A stretch of DNA of 64,000 nt. Source: an uncultured bacterium. Lineage in GTDB: Bacteria; Bacillota; Clostridia; Lachnospirales; Lachnospiraceae. Shown here one piece after another: positions 9,621-18,580 of this stretch (position 1 is its first letter; each line of letters starts with the position of its first letter). Both the position numbers and the translations under genes were made by a program. The stretch lies in NCBI GenBank assembly GCA_947647735.1, contig CANSLJ010000014.1, forward strand, positions 1-64,000, in the 5' to 3' direction. The notes under the pieces were generated by a model. The model searched no databases, was not told the origin of the DNA, and saw only the letters and a list, made by a program, of their open reading frames with translations.

Positions 9621-10805
9621 TCACATCACCGTCTTCCGTGGTTTTATACTCAAAATACATACCATCAACAGCACCGGGAACACAGCCGCCGCCAGAATCC
9701 CTTTCTTCAGATCCTCCGAAAACAGCCCGGCGACATACCCCACCAGCGTAGGCCCGCCGGAGCATCCCAGATCTCCGCCCAGCGCCAGCAGCGCAAACAT
9801 CGCTGTCCCGCCCTTTTTCAGCCGCGCCGAAGCCTTGCTGAAAGAACCCGGCCACATGATCCCCACGGACAGCCCGCAGATACCGCAGCCGAGCAGAGAC
9901 AGTACCGGGGACGGCACAAGGGAGATCATTAAATAGGAAAGAATGCAGAGCGCGCCGCTTCCCAGCATGAACTTATCCAGATCGATCTTATCCCCGAACT
10001 TCCCGTAAAATGCCCTTGCAAATCCCATCAGGACAGCAAACGCCATAGGCCCCGCCAGATCCCCCACTGTCTTGCTGACGCCCAGCCCTTTTTCGGCAAA
10101 AGTGGAGGCCCACTGGCTCACCGCCTGCTCACTGGCTCCGGCACAGACCATCATGATCAGCAGAACCCAGAACACCTTTTCCCGGAACAGCTCTGCCATG
10201 GACATACCGCTCTCGCCCTCCTCCATCAGAGAAGCGATCGGCGTCCTCAGGAAAACGACACCGTTGACAACAGGGATCAGCATCCATACAAAAGCCAGCA
10301 CCTTCCAGTTCCCGATCCCGAAAACCTTAAAGAACAATGTGGAGACCGCCACAACACCCACATGCCCCCAGCAGTAGAAAGAATGAAGCAGGCTCATCGC
10401 CTTCTCCTTGTTATCCGTGGGACAGCTCTCCATAATCGGACTGATCAGCACCTCGATCAGACCGCCGCCTATGGCATACAGCGTCACCGCGATTATAAGC
10501 CCGCTGAACGCTGTCGGCATCATATCCGGCAGCACCGTCAGTCCCAACAGCCCCGCCGCCGAGAAAACATGGGCCGCCACAATGGACACCCGGTACCCGA
10601 TCTTATCCACCAGCCCGGCAGACAGAAGATCCACCAGGAGCTGCACGCCGAAATTAAAGGTAATCAGCATCGTGATCTGACTGAGCGGAATCCCATAACT
10701 CTTCTCAAACGTCAAAAACAAAAGCGGCACAAAATTATTGACGATCGCCTGCACGATATATCCGACAAAGCAGGCATAGATCGTCTTCTGGTATGTATTT
10801 TTCAC
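9621..10805 (-). CDS. MFS transporter
   Basis: Integral membrane protein of 394 aa with about twelve hydrophobic segments and a central cytoplasmic loop, the fold of the major facilitator superfamily. The sequence resembles sugar/fucose-permease-like MFS proteins. The start is a GTG preceded by GAGG. It is convergent with the AraC gene, and its leader contains a long stem-loop (10848-10921). The substrate is unknown. Confidence 0.85.
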   Translation of the reverse strand: MKNTYQKTIYACFVGYIVQAIVNNFVPLLFLTFEKSYGIPLSQITMLITFNFGVQLLVDLLSAGLVDKIGYRVSIVAAHVFSAAGLLGLTVLPDMMPTAFSGLIIAVTLYAIGGGLIEVLISPIMESCPTDNKEKAMSLLHSFYCWGHVGVVAVSTLFFKVFGIGNWKVLAFVWMLIPVVNGVVFLRTPIASLMEEGESGMSMAELFREKVFWVLLIMMVCAGASEQAVSQWASTFAEKGLGVSKTVGDLAGPMAFAVLMGFARAFYGKFGDKIDLDKFMLGSGALCILSYLMISLVPSPVLSLLGCGICGLSVGIMWPGSFSKASARLKKGGTAMFALLALGGDLGCSGGPTLVGYVAGLFSEDLKKGILAAAVFPVLLMVCILSIKPRKTVM

Positions 10806-10847
10806 TACAAAAAATCCTCATTTCTGCATATTCTACTTATTCTATGT

Positions 10848-10921
10848 AAAAACCGCATTTTTCGTGCGCACAAATTTTACCTGTCACTTTCCAAACACTC
10901 CATACATCTGTGCGGTTTTTT
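10848..10921 (-). terminator. long-loop hairpin in the MFS leader
   Basis: AAAAACCGCA (10848-10857) pairs perfectly with TGCGGTTTTT (10911-10920) around a 53-nt loop. On the minus strand the stem ends in a T run 42 nt before the MFS start codon. It may be a leader attenuator for the MFS gene or a second terminator after the ABC operon; the sequence does not decide this. The rest of the 10806-11128 gap holds only this hairpin and the terminator at 11074. Confidence 0.45.
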
Positions 10922-11073
10922 CATCATCGCCGCCCATTGTATCACATCTTTCTTTCAAAATGCAATACCAACAACGCAGCTCAGAGAGAGAACTCCCTGA
11001 ATCAACATGAATCAATCCTGCCCACAAAAAAAGTTCCACAGTCTCCCCCTTAAGAAAACCATGAAACTTTTAT

Positions 11074-11111
11074 CGGCAGCGGTTCTTACCCCCACATAAT
11101 CCCCGCTGCCG
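11074..11111 (-). terminator. terminator of the ABC sugar importer operon
   Basis: A perfect 9-bp stem (CGGCAGCGG with CCGCTGCCG) lies 17 nt after the stop of the last permease gene. On the minus strand it is followed by an A/T-rich tail. Confidence 0.6.
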
Positions 11112-11128
11112 GGAACCTTGCTTAACTG

Positions 11129-11992
11129 TTATCCTTTTACGGCGCCTGCGACCATACCCTTGATGATCTGTTTGCTGAAAGCAAAATACAGAACCACGAT
11201 AGGCGACATGGTGATCAGCATGGCAGCCATCTGTTTCGGATAATCCGATGCGAACTGTCCCTTGAACTGTGTCAGCGCAAGCGGAACGGTCTGCAGATGT
11301 ACATCCTTGATGAGTACCAGCGCGAAGGAAAACTCATTCCAGCAGCTGAATACCTGAATGATCGCAATGGTGATCAGGATCGGCTTACAAATCGGCAGGA
11401 TGATATGCCACAATGTATGGGAAAAACTGCTGCCGTCGATCGCCGCCGCTTCCTCCAGGGAAACCGGAATCCCCTTGACATACCCCTCCATCAGGAATAT
11501 CCCCATCGGCAACCCGAAGGAAACATAGGGAAAGAGCAATGTAAACCACTGATTTGACATATTGCAGTTCTTAAACACCACATAGATCGGAACCAGCAGG
11601 GAATGGATTGGGATCAGCATTCCCATCAGGAACATCATATAGAGAAGCCTGTTTCCCTTGAAGGAAACCCTGGCAAGGATATATCCCACGATAAAGCTGA
11701 ACAGTACGATCAGGATAATGGACAACCCTGTTGTTCTCACGCTGTTCCACATGGATTCCCCCAGATGATAGTCTGAATTGGATAAAATACGTATGTAGTT
11801 GATCAATGTCGGTTCTTTCGGCAATCCGATGATGTTGGCGTTAAACGCCCTCTTTTCCTTCAGGGACGAATAGATCATCCATATGATAGGAAAGATACAG
11901 CTCAATGAAAACAGGATCAGTATACCGTTCATCAAAACAGAAAGCACGCCTTTCTGAACCGGATGTGTCATTTTCTTTTCCTTCATGGTCAT
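11129..11992 (-). CDS. carbohydrate ABC transporter permease, MalG family
   Basis: Inner-membrane component of a CUT1-type oligosaccharide importer, 287 aa, six hydrophobic segments. The EAA loop that docks the ATPase reads EEAAAIDGSSFSHTLWHIILP. The family usually ends with a short GAVKG tail, as seen here. It overlaps the upstream permease by 4 nt (ATGA), with AAGGAGG before the start. No ATPase (MsmK-like) is encoded nearby, so a shared ATPase elsewhere is expected, as is common in Bacillota. Confidence 0.93.
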   Translation of the reverse strand: MTMKEKKMTHPVQKGVLSVLMNGILILFSLSCIFPIIWMIYSSLKEKRAFNANIIGLPKEPTLINYIRILSNSDYHLGESMWNSVRTTGLSIILIVLFSFIVGYILARVSFKGNRLLYMMFLMGMLIPIHSLLVPIYVVFKNCNMSNQWFTLLFPYVSFGLPMGIFLMEGYVKGIPVSLEEAAAIDGSSFSHTLWHIILPICKPILITIAIIQVFSCWNEFSFALVLIKDVHLQTVPLALTQFKGQFASDYPKQMAAMLITMSPIVVLYFAFSKQIIKGMVAGAVKG

Positions 11993-12882
11993 GCCTCCTT
12001 CTCTCTTGTGATATACTTGATCAACGCCTGAGAACCGCCGATCACGATCAGGGACAGTACGAAGATCCCTACGGAAATGCAGCTTCCGTAACCCATGTTA
12101 CTCTGGTTGAAGGAAACCTGATAACCGTACATCGCCATAACCATAGAAGCTGTTCCCGGACCGCCCTTTGTCATAACAAAGATATTGTCGAATGCTTTCA
12201 TATTTCCGGCGATACATAACGTGATACATACCAACATCGTATTTTTGATCAGAGGAAGGGTGATGTAGATCGCCCTCTGCACACCGTTCGCTCCGTCGAT
12301 CTCCGCACTTTCAAAAACCTCTGTGTCGATCGAAGAGATTGCTGAAAGCATGATGATCATATAATAACCGATAAACTGCCAGATCAGAGGGATCGATACC
12401 AGCATCATGACCAGTTTCGGCTCATTCAGCCATACCTTACACAGATCATCCCGTCCTATGCTCTTCAAAAACCAGTTCAGGACGCCGTACTGGTTGTGGT
12501 AGATCATATTCCAGATCAGGCCGATACAGACAGCGGAGATGGTGCTCGGGAAAAAGCCGAAAGTCCTGTGCATTCCTTTTAACTTTACAAGCTTGGAGTT
12601 GATCATCATCACAAGGATAAAAGCGATGCCGATCTGTCCGATGATACAGGCGACAACCAGGTAAATATTATGTCCGAATGCCTCCCAGAACGTGCTGTCA
12701 TGAAACAGCGTCACATAGTTGGTGAGCCCGGTAAACGTTTTGACAGGACCGCCCTTCCACTCAAAAAAGCTGTATACAAATGCTGTAACAAGCGGAACAA
12801 ACACGGTGAAGACAAACATGGCAACCGGCACCAGAAGGTACAGTAAAATTGTACTTTTTTTGGGTTTGATAGAATTTAACAT
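11989..12882 (-). CDS. carbohydrate ABC transporter permease, MalF/UgpA family
   Basis: First permease of the importer, 297 aa, six hydrophobic segments. The EAA loop reads ESAEIDGANGVQRAIYITLP. The ATG at 12882 follows a GGGGGA sequence; a TTG in frame 30 nt upstream is less likely. A stable stem-loop (12910-12947) separates it from the binding-protein gene. It pairs with the MalG-type permease and the lipoprotein to import a glucan or mannan-type oligosaccharide (inference from the GH genes next door). Confidence 0.93.
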   Translation of the reverse strand: MLNSIKPKKSTILLYLLVPVAMFVFTVFVPLVTAFVYSFFEWKGGPVKTFTGLTNYVTLFHDSTFWEAFGHNIYLVVACIIGQIGIAFILVMMINSKLVKLKGMHRTFGFFPSTISAVCIGLIWNMIYHNQYGVLNWFLKSIGRDDLCKVWLNEPKLVMMLVSIPLIWQFIGYYMIIMLSAISSIDTEVFESAEIDGANGVQRAIYITLPLIKNTMLVCITLCIAGNMKAFDNIFVMTKGGPGTASMVMAMYGYQVSFNQSNMGYGSCISVGIFVLSLIVIGGSQALIKYITREKEA

Positions 12883-12909
12883 GGCAAGGTCCCCCTTTTG
12901 ATTGCCACG

Positions 12910-12947
12910 CAAACCGTTCTGCCCACCTGATGCGGCAGAACGGTTTG
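12910..12947 (-). other. intercistronic stem-loop between binding protein and permease genes
   Basis: A perfect 14-bp stem (12910-12923 with 12934-12947) around a 10-nt loop. In the minus direction of the operon no T run follows, so it is not a standard terminator there. Similar hairpins after binding-protein genes protect the upstream message and lower permease expression (established for the malE-malF type of operon; here inferred). Confidence 0.65.
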
Positions 12948-12987
12948 TGCATTTTTTTATTTGATTACTATTTTCTTACTTCGTGGA

Positions 12988-14424
12988 TCAATAGTTTGCT
13001 TCATATGCAGCCTGTGCATTAGCAGCTACTTCTTCCGGTGTGATATCACCATTCATCAGTGTCTGCAGATCAGTATTCAAAACATCCCATACAGCATTTG
13101 TGATATAGGAATCATAAATTTCGCAGGTTTCTGTATCTACATAAGACCAGTTATAGAAATCCTGTGTGATCTGATCAAAACCGCTAAGGTCTACATCAGC
13201 AACTTTTGTCAGTCCGCCCAATGCGTAGTTCTCAGCTACATAGCTTGCAAACGCGGGACCTGTAATGTACTCTGCAAGATCGATCGCTGCCGCCAGTTTA
13301 TCGGGATCTTCCGCCACCTTAGCATTGATTGCTACTGCATAACCGAGGCCGATATTCTGAGAGTTGGGTGCCTGTGTTGCATCTGCAGGCTGCGGAAGAA
13401 CTGCAAAGCCCATGTTGTTGAATTTCTCTTCGTTATCCGCCTGAAGTGCTGCCCAGATGTAGGATTCGTCCCAGTTACCGCCGATGAATGCTGCCGCATC
13501 GCCAGAGATGTAATATTCACGGGCATCTTCATTTGTTACTGCATTAAAGTCTTCGTTGAAGATTTCTGTTTCTGTAAAGAGACGCTGTGTTTCTGCCAAA
13601 GCTTTCACAAACTCTTCATCCGTAAATGCCGCGCCGCCTTTTGCTACCAGACTCATGAACCAGTCAGGACCTGTGTAACGATTTCCGAGTGTGGACAGGA
13701 AATCGGAATTAGCCTGCCATTTACCGCCGTTACCGAATGCAACCGGAATGATACCCTGGCCATTGAAATATTCAGCAGCTTTTTCCACATCTTCCCATGT
13801 AGAAGGGAATGCATCGAAACCAGCCTCTTTCCACATAGCCTTGTCATAGATCACAACAGTACATGTACCACCTGTCAGTGCGGGATAACCGTATATCTTG
13901 CCATCAACTGTGAAAGGTGCAAAATATGCCTGATTGTAATCTGCTGCATAAGGAGAAGATTCGATATCTGCTGTCAGATCATAAACCAATCCCTGACTTG
14001 CCCAGTCAATACTGTTCATGCCCTGCAGAAGGAAAACATCCGGCAGATCGTTTGCCGCTGCAAGAGTAGCGATCTGTGTCTTATATTCCGCGTTAGCCAG
14101 TACATTCTGTGTCAATGTGATATCGGGATGTGCTTCATCCCACTGTGCAAGGACAGTACGGAAACCGTCAGAACCACCATTGCCTTCGGATTCTTCCGAG
14201 GTGGAATAATGCATGATCTCCAGTTCGCCTGCAAAAGCAAGATCACCGGATGCCTCTGCGGGTGCCGCAGGCTCTTCGCTTTCATCTGCCCCCCCAGCTT
14301 CCTCTGCCGGAGCCTCTGTCTGCGGCTCGTCAGCCGGAGCCTCTGCTGCGCTGTTACCACATCCTGCAAGCAGGCTTGCTGTCAGAACGCTGCAAAGCAA
14401 TACGCTGAGTAATTTTTTCTTCAT
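12988..14424 (-). CDS. extracellular sugar-binding lipoprotein of the ABC importer
   Basis: Solute-binding protein family 1, 478 aa. The lipoprotein signal has a lipobox LLAGC with the lipid-attached Cys at about residue 22. A Glu/Ala/Pro-rich flexible linker of about 40 residues precedes the periplasmic-type binding fold. It captures the oligosaccharide outside the membrane for the two downstream permeases. GGGAGG lies before the ATG. Codon use in this gene avoids rare codons more than its neighbours do, consistent with high expression. Confidence 0.93.
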   Translation of the reverse strand: MKKKLLSVLLCSVLTASLLAGCGNSAAEAPADEPQTEAPAEEAGGADESEEPAAPAEASGDLAFAGELEIMHYSTSEESEGNGGSDGFRTVLAQWDEAHPDITLTQNVLANAEYKTQIATLAAANDLPDVFLLQGMNSIDWASQGLVYDLTADIESSPYAADYNQAYFAPFTVDGKIYGYPALTGGTCTVVIYDKAMWKEAGFDAFPSTWEDVEKAAEYFNGQGIIPVAFGNGGKWQANSDFLSTLGNRYTGPDWFMSLVAKGGAAFTDEEFVKALAETQRLFTETEIFNEDFNAVTNEDAREYYISGDAAAFIGGNWDESYIWAALQADNEEKFNNMGFAVLPQPADATQAPNSQNIGLGYAVAINAKVAEDPDKLAAAIDLAEYITGPAFASYVAENYALGGLTKVADVDLSGFDQITQDFYNWSYVDTETCEIYDSYITNAVWDVLNTDLQTLMNGDITPEEVAANAQAAYEANY

Positions 14425-14511
14425 TCTTAATTCCTCCCTTTCTTGAAATGAAATAAATTGTGTTTTGCATCTATTTTTATGAGAAAATAAATTTTCTTTT
14501 CTCTAAATGCC

Positions 14512-15522
14512 TTATAGTTTTTTAACCGACTCTCCAGAAAATACTTTTCCTGGTACAATAATCTGTTCCGCGATCGTCGTCTTGGGATTTTCAATCAGGC
14601 TGATCAACTTCTTGGCCGCTTCCCTGCCCAGACGTTCTGTGTCCTGAACAATGGTAGTCAGTCTTGGCTTAAATTGCATTGCTATACCGATTCCGTCATA
14701 TCCTGCTATGGAAACATCATCTGGTATCTTCAGCCCTCTCTCGCTGATTGCGTTAATCCCACCAAAGCAGGAAAAATCATCTGGGTATACAATACAAGTA
14801 GGTGGTTCCTTCAGATCCAACAGTTTCTCCGTCTCCACATAGGTTTCTTTTGTATCACGGTATGGCGCCTCTCTGACATATTCAGGTGGTATATCCACCC
14901 CCAACTCCTCACAGGTTTTGTAAAAAGATGAAAGTCGGTTTTGAGTAACTGTCGAATCAGCACCATGTATGTATGCAATGCGTCGGTGTCCCATCTCATA
15001 GATGTAATGAACCAAATCCCGCATCCCTTTCACATTATCGGAAACAATCGTGCTTCTGTTGTTGAACAGATGATCGATCGTCACTACCGGCAGACTGCTT
15101 TTTACCAATTCACCTACCTGAGGATCATCGAAATCAACACAGGCTATCACCACTCCGTCAAATCCTCTATATCTGGCATGTTCCAGATAAGACATTTTAT
15201 TGGGACGGTTTTTACAGCTATTGATAAAAGTGATATCATATCCTTTTTCCTCTGCCGCATTTTTAAAGCTTTCCAATACATGAGAAAAATAATCATGTGT
15301 CAAACCGCTTCTACTCTCATCAGTAAAAAGTACTCCAAGATTATAGGTTCGGTTGGTCTTCAATGCCTTGGCTGCAGAATTAGGAAAATACCCCATCTCC
15401 TTTGCCACCTGCCTAATATATTCTCTGGTTTCTTCTTTAATATCAGGCTGCCCGTTCAATGCCTTGCTGACAGTTGCAATGGAAACCCCGCAGGCTGCAG
15501 AAACATCTTTCATTGATACCAT
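14512..15522 (-). CDS. LacI-family transcriptional repressor
   Basis: Sugar-responsive repressor, about 336 aa. The N-terminal helix-turn-helix reads MKDVSAACGVSIATVSKAL, followed by a hinge helix (NSAAKALKTNRT) and a periplasmic-binding-like ligand domain. I chose the ATG at 15522, with GGAGGG 10 nt before it; ATG 15540 has no such site. It lies upstream of the ABC importer genes and divergent from the GH94/GH2 genes, so it should control both. A CG-centred operator-like site lies at about 16023-16034. Confidence 0.9.
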   Translation of the reverse strand: MVSMKDVSAACGVSIATVSKALNGQPDIKEETREYIRQVAKEMGYFPNSAAKALKTNRTYNLGVLFTDESRSGLTHDYFSHVLESFKNAAEEKGYDITFINSCKNRPNKMSYLEHARYRGFDGVVIACVDFDDPQVGELVKSSLPVVTIDHLFNNRSTIVSDNVKGMRDLVHYIYEMGHRRIAYIHGADSTVTQNRLSSFYKTCEELGVDIPPEYVREAPYRDTKETYVETEKLLDLKEPPTCIVYPDDFSCFGGINAISERGLKIPDDVSIAGYDGIGIAMQFKPRLTTIVQDTERLGREAAKKLISLIENPKTTIAEQIIVPGKVFSGESVKKL

Positions 15523-15975
15523 CTTCACAATGCCCTCCATTCATAAGCTCTGACTGATTTCCCTCTTCAACATTTTCTTAGCTTTATTACAGAGGAGCAA
15601 TCGCTGCAAAAAAAATTGTTTAATTCTTTTTAATTCAAATTAACTTAAATAGTCACATTCAATTCATTTTCATTCTTATTTTGTTCGCCTACTCACTTAA
15701 TCGTTTTCGTATTTTTAGTCTATATCACTTTTTATAATTTTGCAACAGTTTTTCTTTTCTTTTTATGCGTTTTTTACATTTTTAGTAATTTTCTACATAT
15801 TTTTCATATCATTTTTATGTATTTTTTCCAGTTAAATTTTTATCAGTATTCAAAAACCTTTTTCCCTTTCCATTTTTCATCTATCAAATTTCTCTCTCAA
15901 ATTCTTCTTTTGATCGCTGTGTCAAAAAATTAACTTTCTTTTTATAAAATAATGTAAATTTGCACTATTTTTTTG

Positions 15976-16034
15976 TTGCATTAAGTCTTCAGTTTATGTA
16001 TAATTCGGAATATGAAGTTTACTTAAACGTTTTC
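15976..16034 (+). promoter_or_regulatory. promoter and LacI-type operator for the GH94-GH2 operon
   Basis: TTGCAT (15976-15981), a 17-nt spacer and TATAAT (15999-16004) form a near-consensus promoter. Just downstream, TTAAACGTTTTC (16023-16034) is centred on AACGTT, the usual CG-centred LacI-family half-site arrangement, placed where a bound repressor would block the start. The rest of the 559-nt gap (15523-15975) is very AT-rich, without other recognisable signals. Confidence 0.65.
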
Positions 16035-16081
16035 TAAATCCGAGTATCCCACAAAAAACTGCATTTGTAAAGGAGAGAATT

Positions 16082-18526
16082 ATGAAATTTGGTTATTTCG
16101 ATGATATCAACCGTGAATATGTGATCACTACCCCGAAAACACCGCTTCCCTGGATCAACTATCTGGGATGCAATGACTTCTTCGGCCTGATCTCCAATAC
16201 CTGTGGCGGCTACAGCTTCTATAAGGATGCAAAACTGCTGCGCCTTACCCGCTACCGCTATAACGATGTCCCCGCCGACAGAAACGGCAGATACTTCTAC
16301 ATCAGGGACGAAGATACCATATGGAATCCCGGATGGCAGCCTGTGAAGACCGAACTGGATGCCTACGAGTGCCGCCACGGCATCGGCTACAGCCGCTTTA
16401 TCTCCTCCAAAAACAATGTGGAAGCCGATCTGCTCGCTTTCGTGCCGATGAACGATACCTGCGAGATCCATTCTCTGCGGATCACCAACCATTCTTCCGC
16501 CCCCAGGACACTCTCTGTCTTTTCTTATATAGAATGGTGTCTCTGGAATGCGGACGATGACAGCCGGAACTTCCAGCGCAATTATAATACCGGCGAAGTG
16601 GAAGTCGCGGGGAGCACCATCTTCCATAAGACAGAATACAGGGAACGCCGCAACCATTATGCTGTTTATTCCGTAAACAGCGAGATAGCCGGCTTTGACA
16701 CCGACAGGGAATCCTTCCTCGGCGCCTACAGGGGGGCTGATGATCCTCAGGTTGTGGAACAGGATGCCAGCACAAATTCCATCGCTCACGGCTGGTCACC
16801 GATTGCCTCCCATCAGTTAAGATTTACGCTCTCCCCGGGAGAATCCAGATCCTTCATCTTTGTGCTGGGATATGTGGAAAATCCCGAGGATGAGAAATGG
16901 GAGTCCCGCGGTATCATCAACAAAAAGCCCGCTTACGCGATGCTGGAGCGTTATCAGACAGATGATGATGTGGAGAGGGCGTTTACAGAGTTAAAGAAAT
17001 ACTGGGAGAGCCTGCTGGCGAAATATTCCGTGAAGTCTTCCAACGAGAAAGTCGACCGCATGGTCAATATCTGGAATCAGTATCAGTGTATGGTGACCTT
17101 CAATATGTCCCGCTCCGCCTCCTATTATGAATCCGGCATCGGCAGAGGTATGGGTTTTCGGGATTCCTGCCAGGACCTCCTCGGTTTTGTGCATCTGATC
17201 CCTGACCGGGCAAGGGAGAGGATCATTGATATCGCCTCCACCCAGTTTCAGGATGGCAGCGCTTATCATCAGTACCAGCCTCTCACTAAAAAGGGGAACT
17301 CCGATATCGGAAGCGGTTTTAATGACGATCCCCTCTGGCTGATCGCCGGAACAAGCGCTTATGTCAAGGAAACCGGCGATCTTTCCATATTAACACAGCA
17401 GGTTCCTTTTGACAGTGATGCTGATACGGCTGTGCCGTTGATGGAGCATCTGAAACGTTCTTTTGACTATATCATAAACCATAAAGGCCCCCATGATCTT
17501 CCGCTGATCGGCCGCGCCGACTGGAACGACTGCCTGAATCTGAACTGTTTTTCCGCACATCCCGGAGAATCTTTCCAGACTTTCGGTCCCAGCGAAGGAC
17601 CTGTGGCTGAATCCGTATTTATCGGCGGCATGTTTGTAAAATACGGGGAGGAATACGCCCGACTCTGCGAACTGCTCGGCGATCAGGCGGAAGCAGACAG
17701 GGCCCGGGAGGAAGTAAAGGTCATGAATGCCGCCGTGCTGAAGGACGGCTGGGACGGCGACTGGTTTATCAGGGCTTACGACGCCTACAGCAATAAGATC
17801 GGCTCCAGGGAATGCGAGGAGGGACAGATCTATATTGAACCTCAGGGGTTCTGCGTGCTTGCAGGCATCGGTGTGGAGGAAGGGCTTGCCAAAAAGGCGC
17901 TGGATTCCGTGAAGGAAAAACTGGATACCGAATACGGTGTGATGATCCTGCAGCCCGCCTACACCAGATATCATTTAGAGCTCGGGGAAATTTCCTCCTA
18001 TCCGCCCGGATATAAGGAAAATGCCGGCATATTCTGTCATAATAATCCCTGGATCTCCATCGCTGAGACCGTGATCGGAAGGGGGGAGAGGGCTTTTGAA
18101 GTATACCGGAAGACCTGCCCGGCTTATGTGGAGGATATCAGCGAGATCCACAGGACAGAACCCTATGTTTACTCCCAGATGGTTGCCGGCGCCGACGCCC
18201 ATCTGCCCGGGGAAGCGAAAAACAGCTGGCTCACCGGCACCGCCGCGTGGACCTTCGTCAATATTTCCCAGTACATACTGGGCGTATATCCCACCCATGA
18301 GGGACTCGGCGTCGATCCCTGTGTTCCCGGAGATTTCGGCGCTTTTGAAATCACCAGAAAATTCAGGGAGGGCACCTATCATATCAGGGTCGTAAATCCT
18401 GACCATGTACAGAAAGGGGTAAAGAGCATCTCAGTGGACGGTGCCCCGGTGGAGGGATGCGTGATCCCTTATGTGAAGGGGAAGGAACATTATGAGGTTC
18501 TCGTTACGATGGGCGCCATAAAATAA
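16082..18526 (+). CDS. cellobiose phosphorylase, GH94
   Basis: Cytoplasmic enzyme of 814 aa that phosphorolyses cellobiose to glucose 1-phosphate and glucose. The sequence closely follows characterised clostridial cellobiose phosphorylases, both at the N-terminus ([12 protein letters not shown]) and at [20 protein letters not shown]. The catalytic acid is in ADWNDCLNL (D483 by my count), and the phosphate-site region [10 protein letters not shown] is present. The length is standard. AAGGAG lies before the ATG. It is the first gene of an operon with the GH2 enzyme, facing the ABC importer, so imported beta-1,4-disaccharide can be split without spending ATP. Confidence 0.95.
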   Translation: MKFGYFDDINREYVITTPKTPLPWINYLGCNDFFGLISNTCGGYSFYKDAKLLRLTRYRYNDVPADRNGRYFYIRDEDTIWNPGWQPVKTELDAYECRHGIGYSRFISSKNNVEADLLAFVPMNDTCEIHSLRITNHSSAPRTLSVFSYIEWCLWNADDDSRNFQRNYNTGEVEVAGSTIFHKTEYRERRNHYAVYSVNSEIAGFDTDRESFLGAYRGADDPQVVEQDASTNSIAHGWSPIASHQLRFTLSPGESRSFIFVLGYVENPEDEKWESRGIINKKPAYAMLERYQTDDDVERAFTELKKYWESLLAKYSVKSSNEKVDRMVNIWNQYQCMVTFNMSRSASYYESGIGRGMGFRDSCQDLLGFVHLIPDRARERIIDIASTQFQDGSAYHQYQPLTKKGNSDIGSGFNDDPLWLIAGTSAYVKETGDLSILTQQVPFDSDADTAVPLMEHLKRSFDYIINHKGPHDLPLIGRADWNDCLNLNCFSAHPGESFQTFGPSEGPVAESVFIGGMFVKYGEEYARLCELLGDQAEADRAREEVKVMNAAVLKDGWDGDWFIRAYDAYSNKIGSRECEEGQIYIEPQGFCVLAGIGVEEGLAKKALDSVKEKLDTEYGVMILQPAYTRYHLELGEISSYPPGYKENAGIFCHNNPWISIAETVIGRGERAFEVYRKTCPAYVEDISEIHRTEPYVYSQMVAGADAHLPGEAKNSWLTGTAAWTFVNISQYILGVYPTHEGLGVDPCVPGDFGAFEITRKFREGTYHIRVVNPDHVQKGVKSISVDGAPVEGCVIPYVKGKEHYEVLVTMGAIK

Positions 18527-18580
18527 CATACGATATTTTGAATCTTTGTATCTGCCACCAGAAAAATATGGAGAAAATAC

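Noticed and set aside
12961-14412. 483-aa open frame on the plus strand
   Set aside because: It is antisense to the binding-protein gene, Cys-rich and without a ribosome site. The minus-strand product is an unmistakable lipoprotein.
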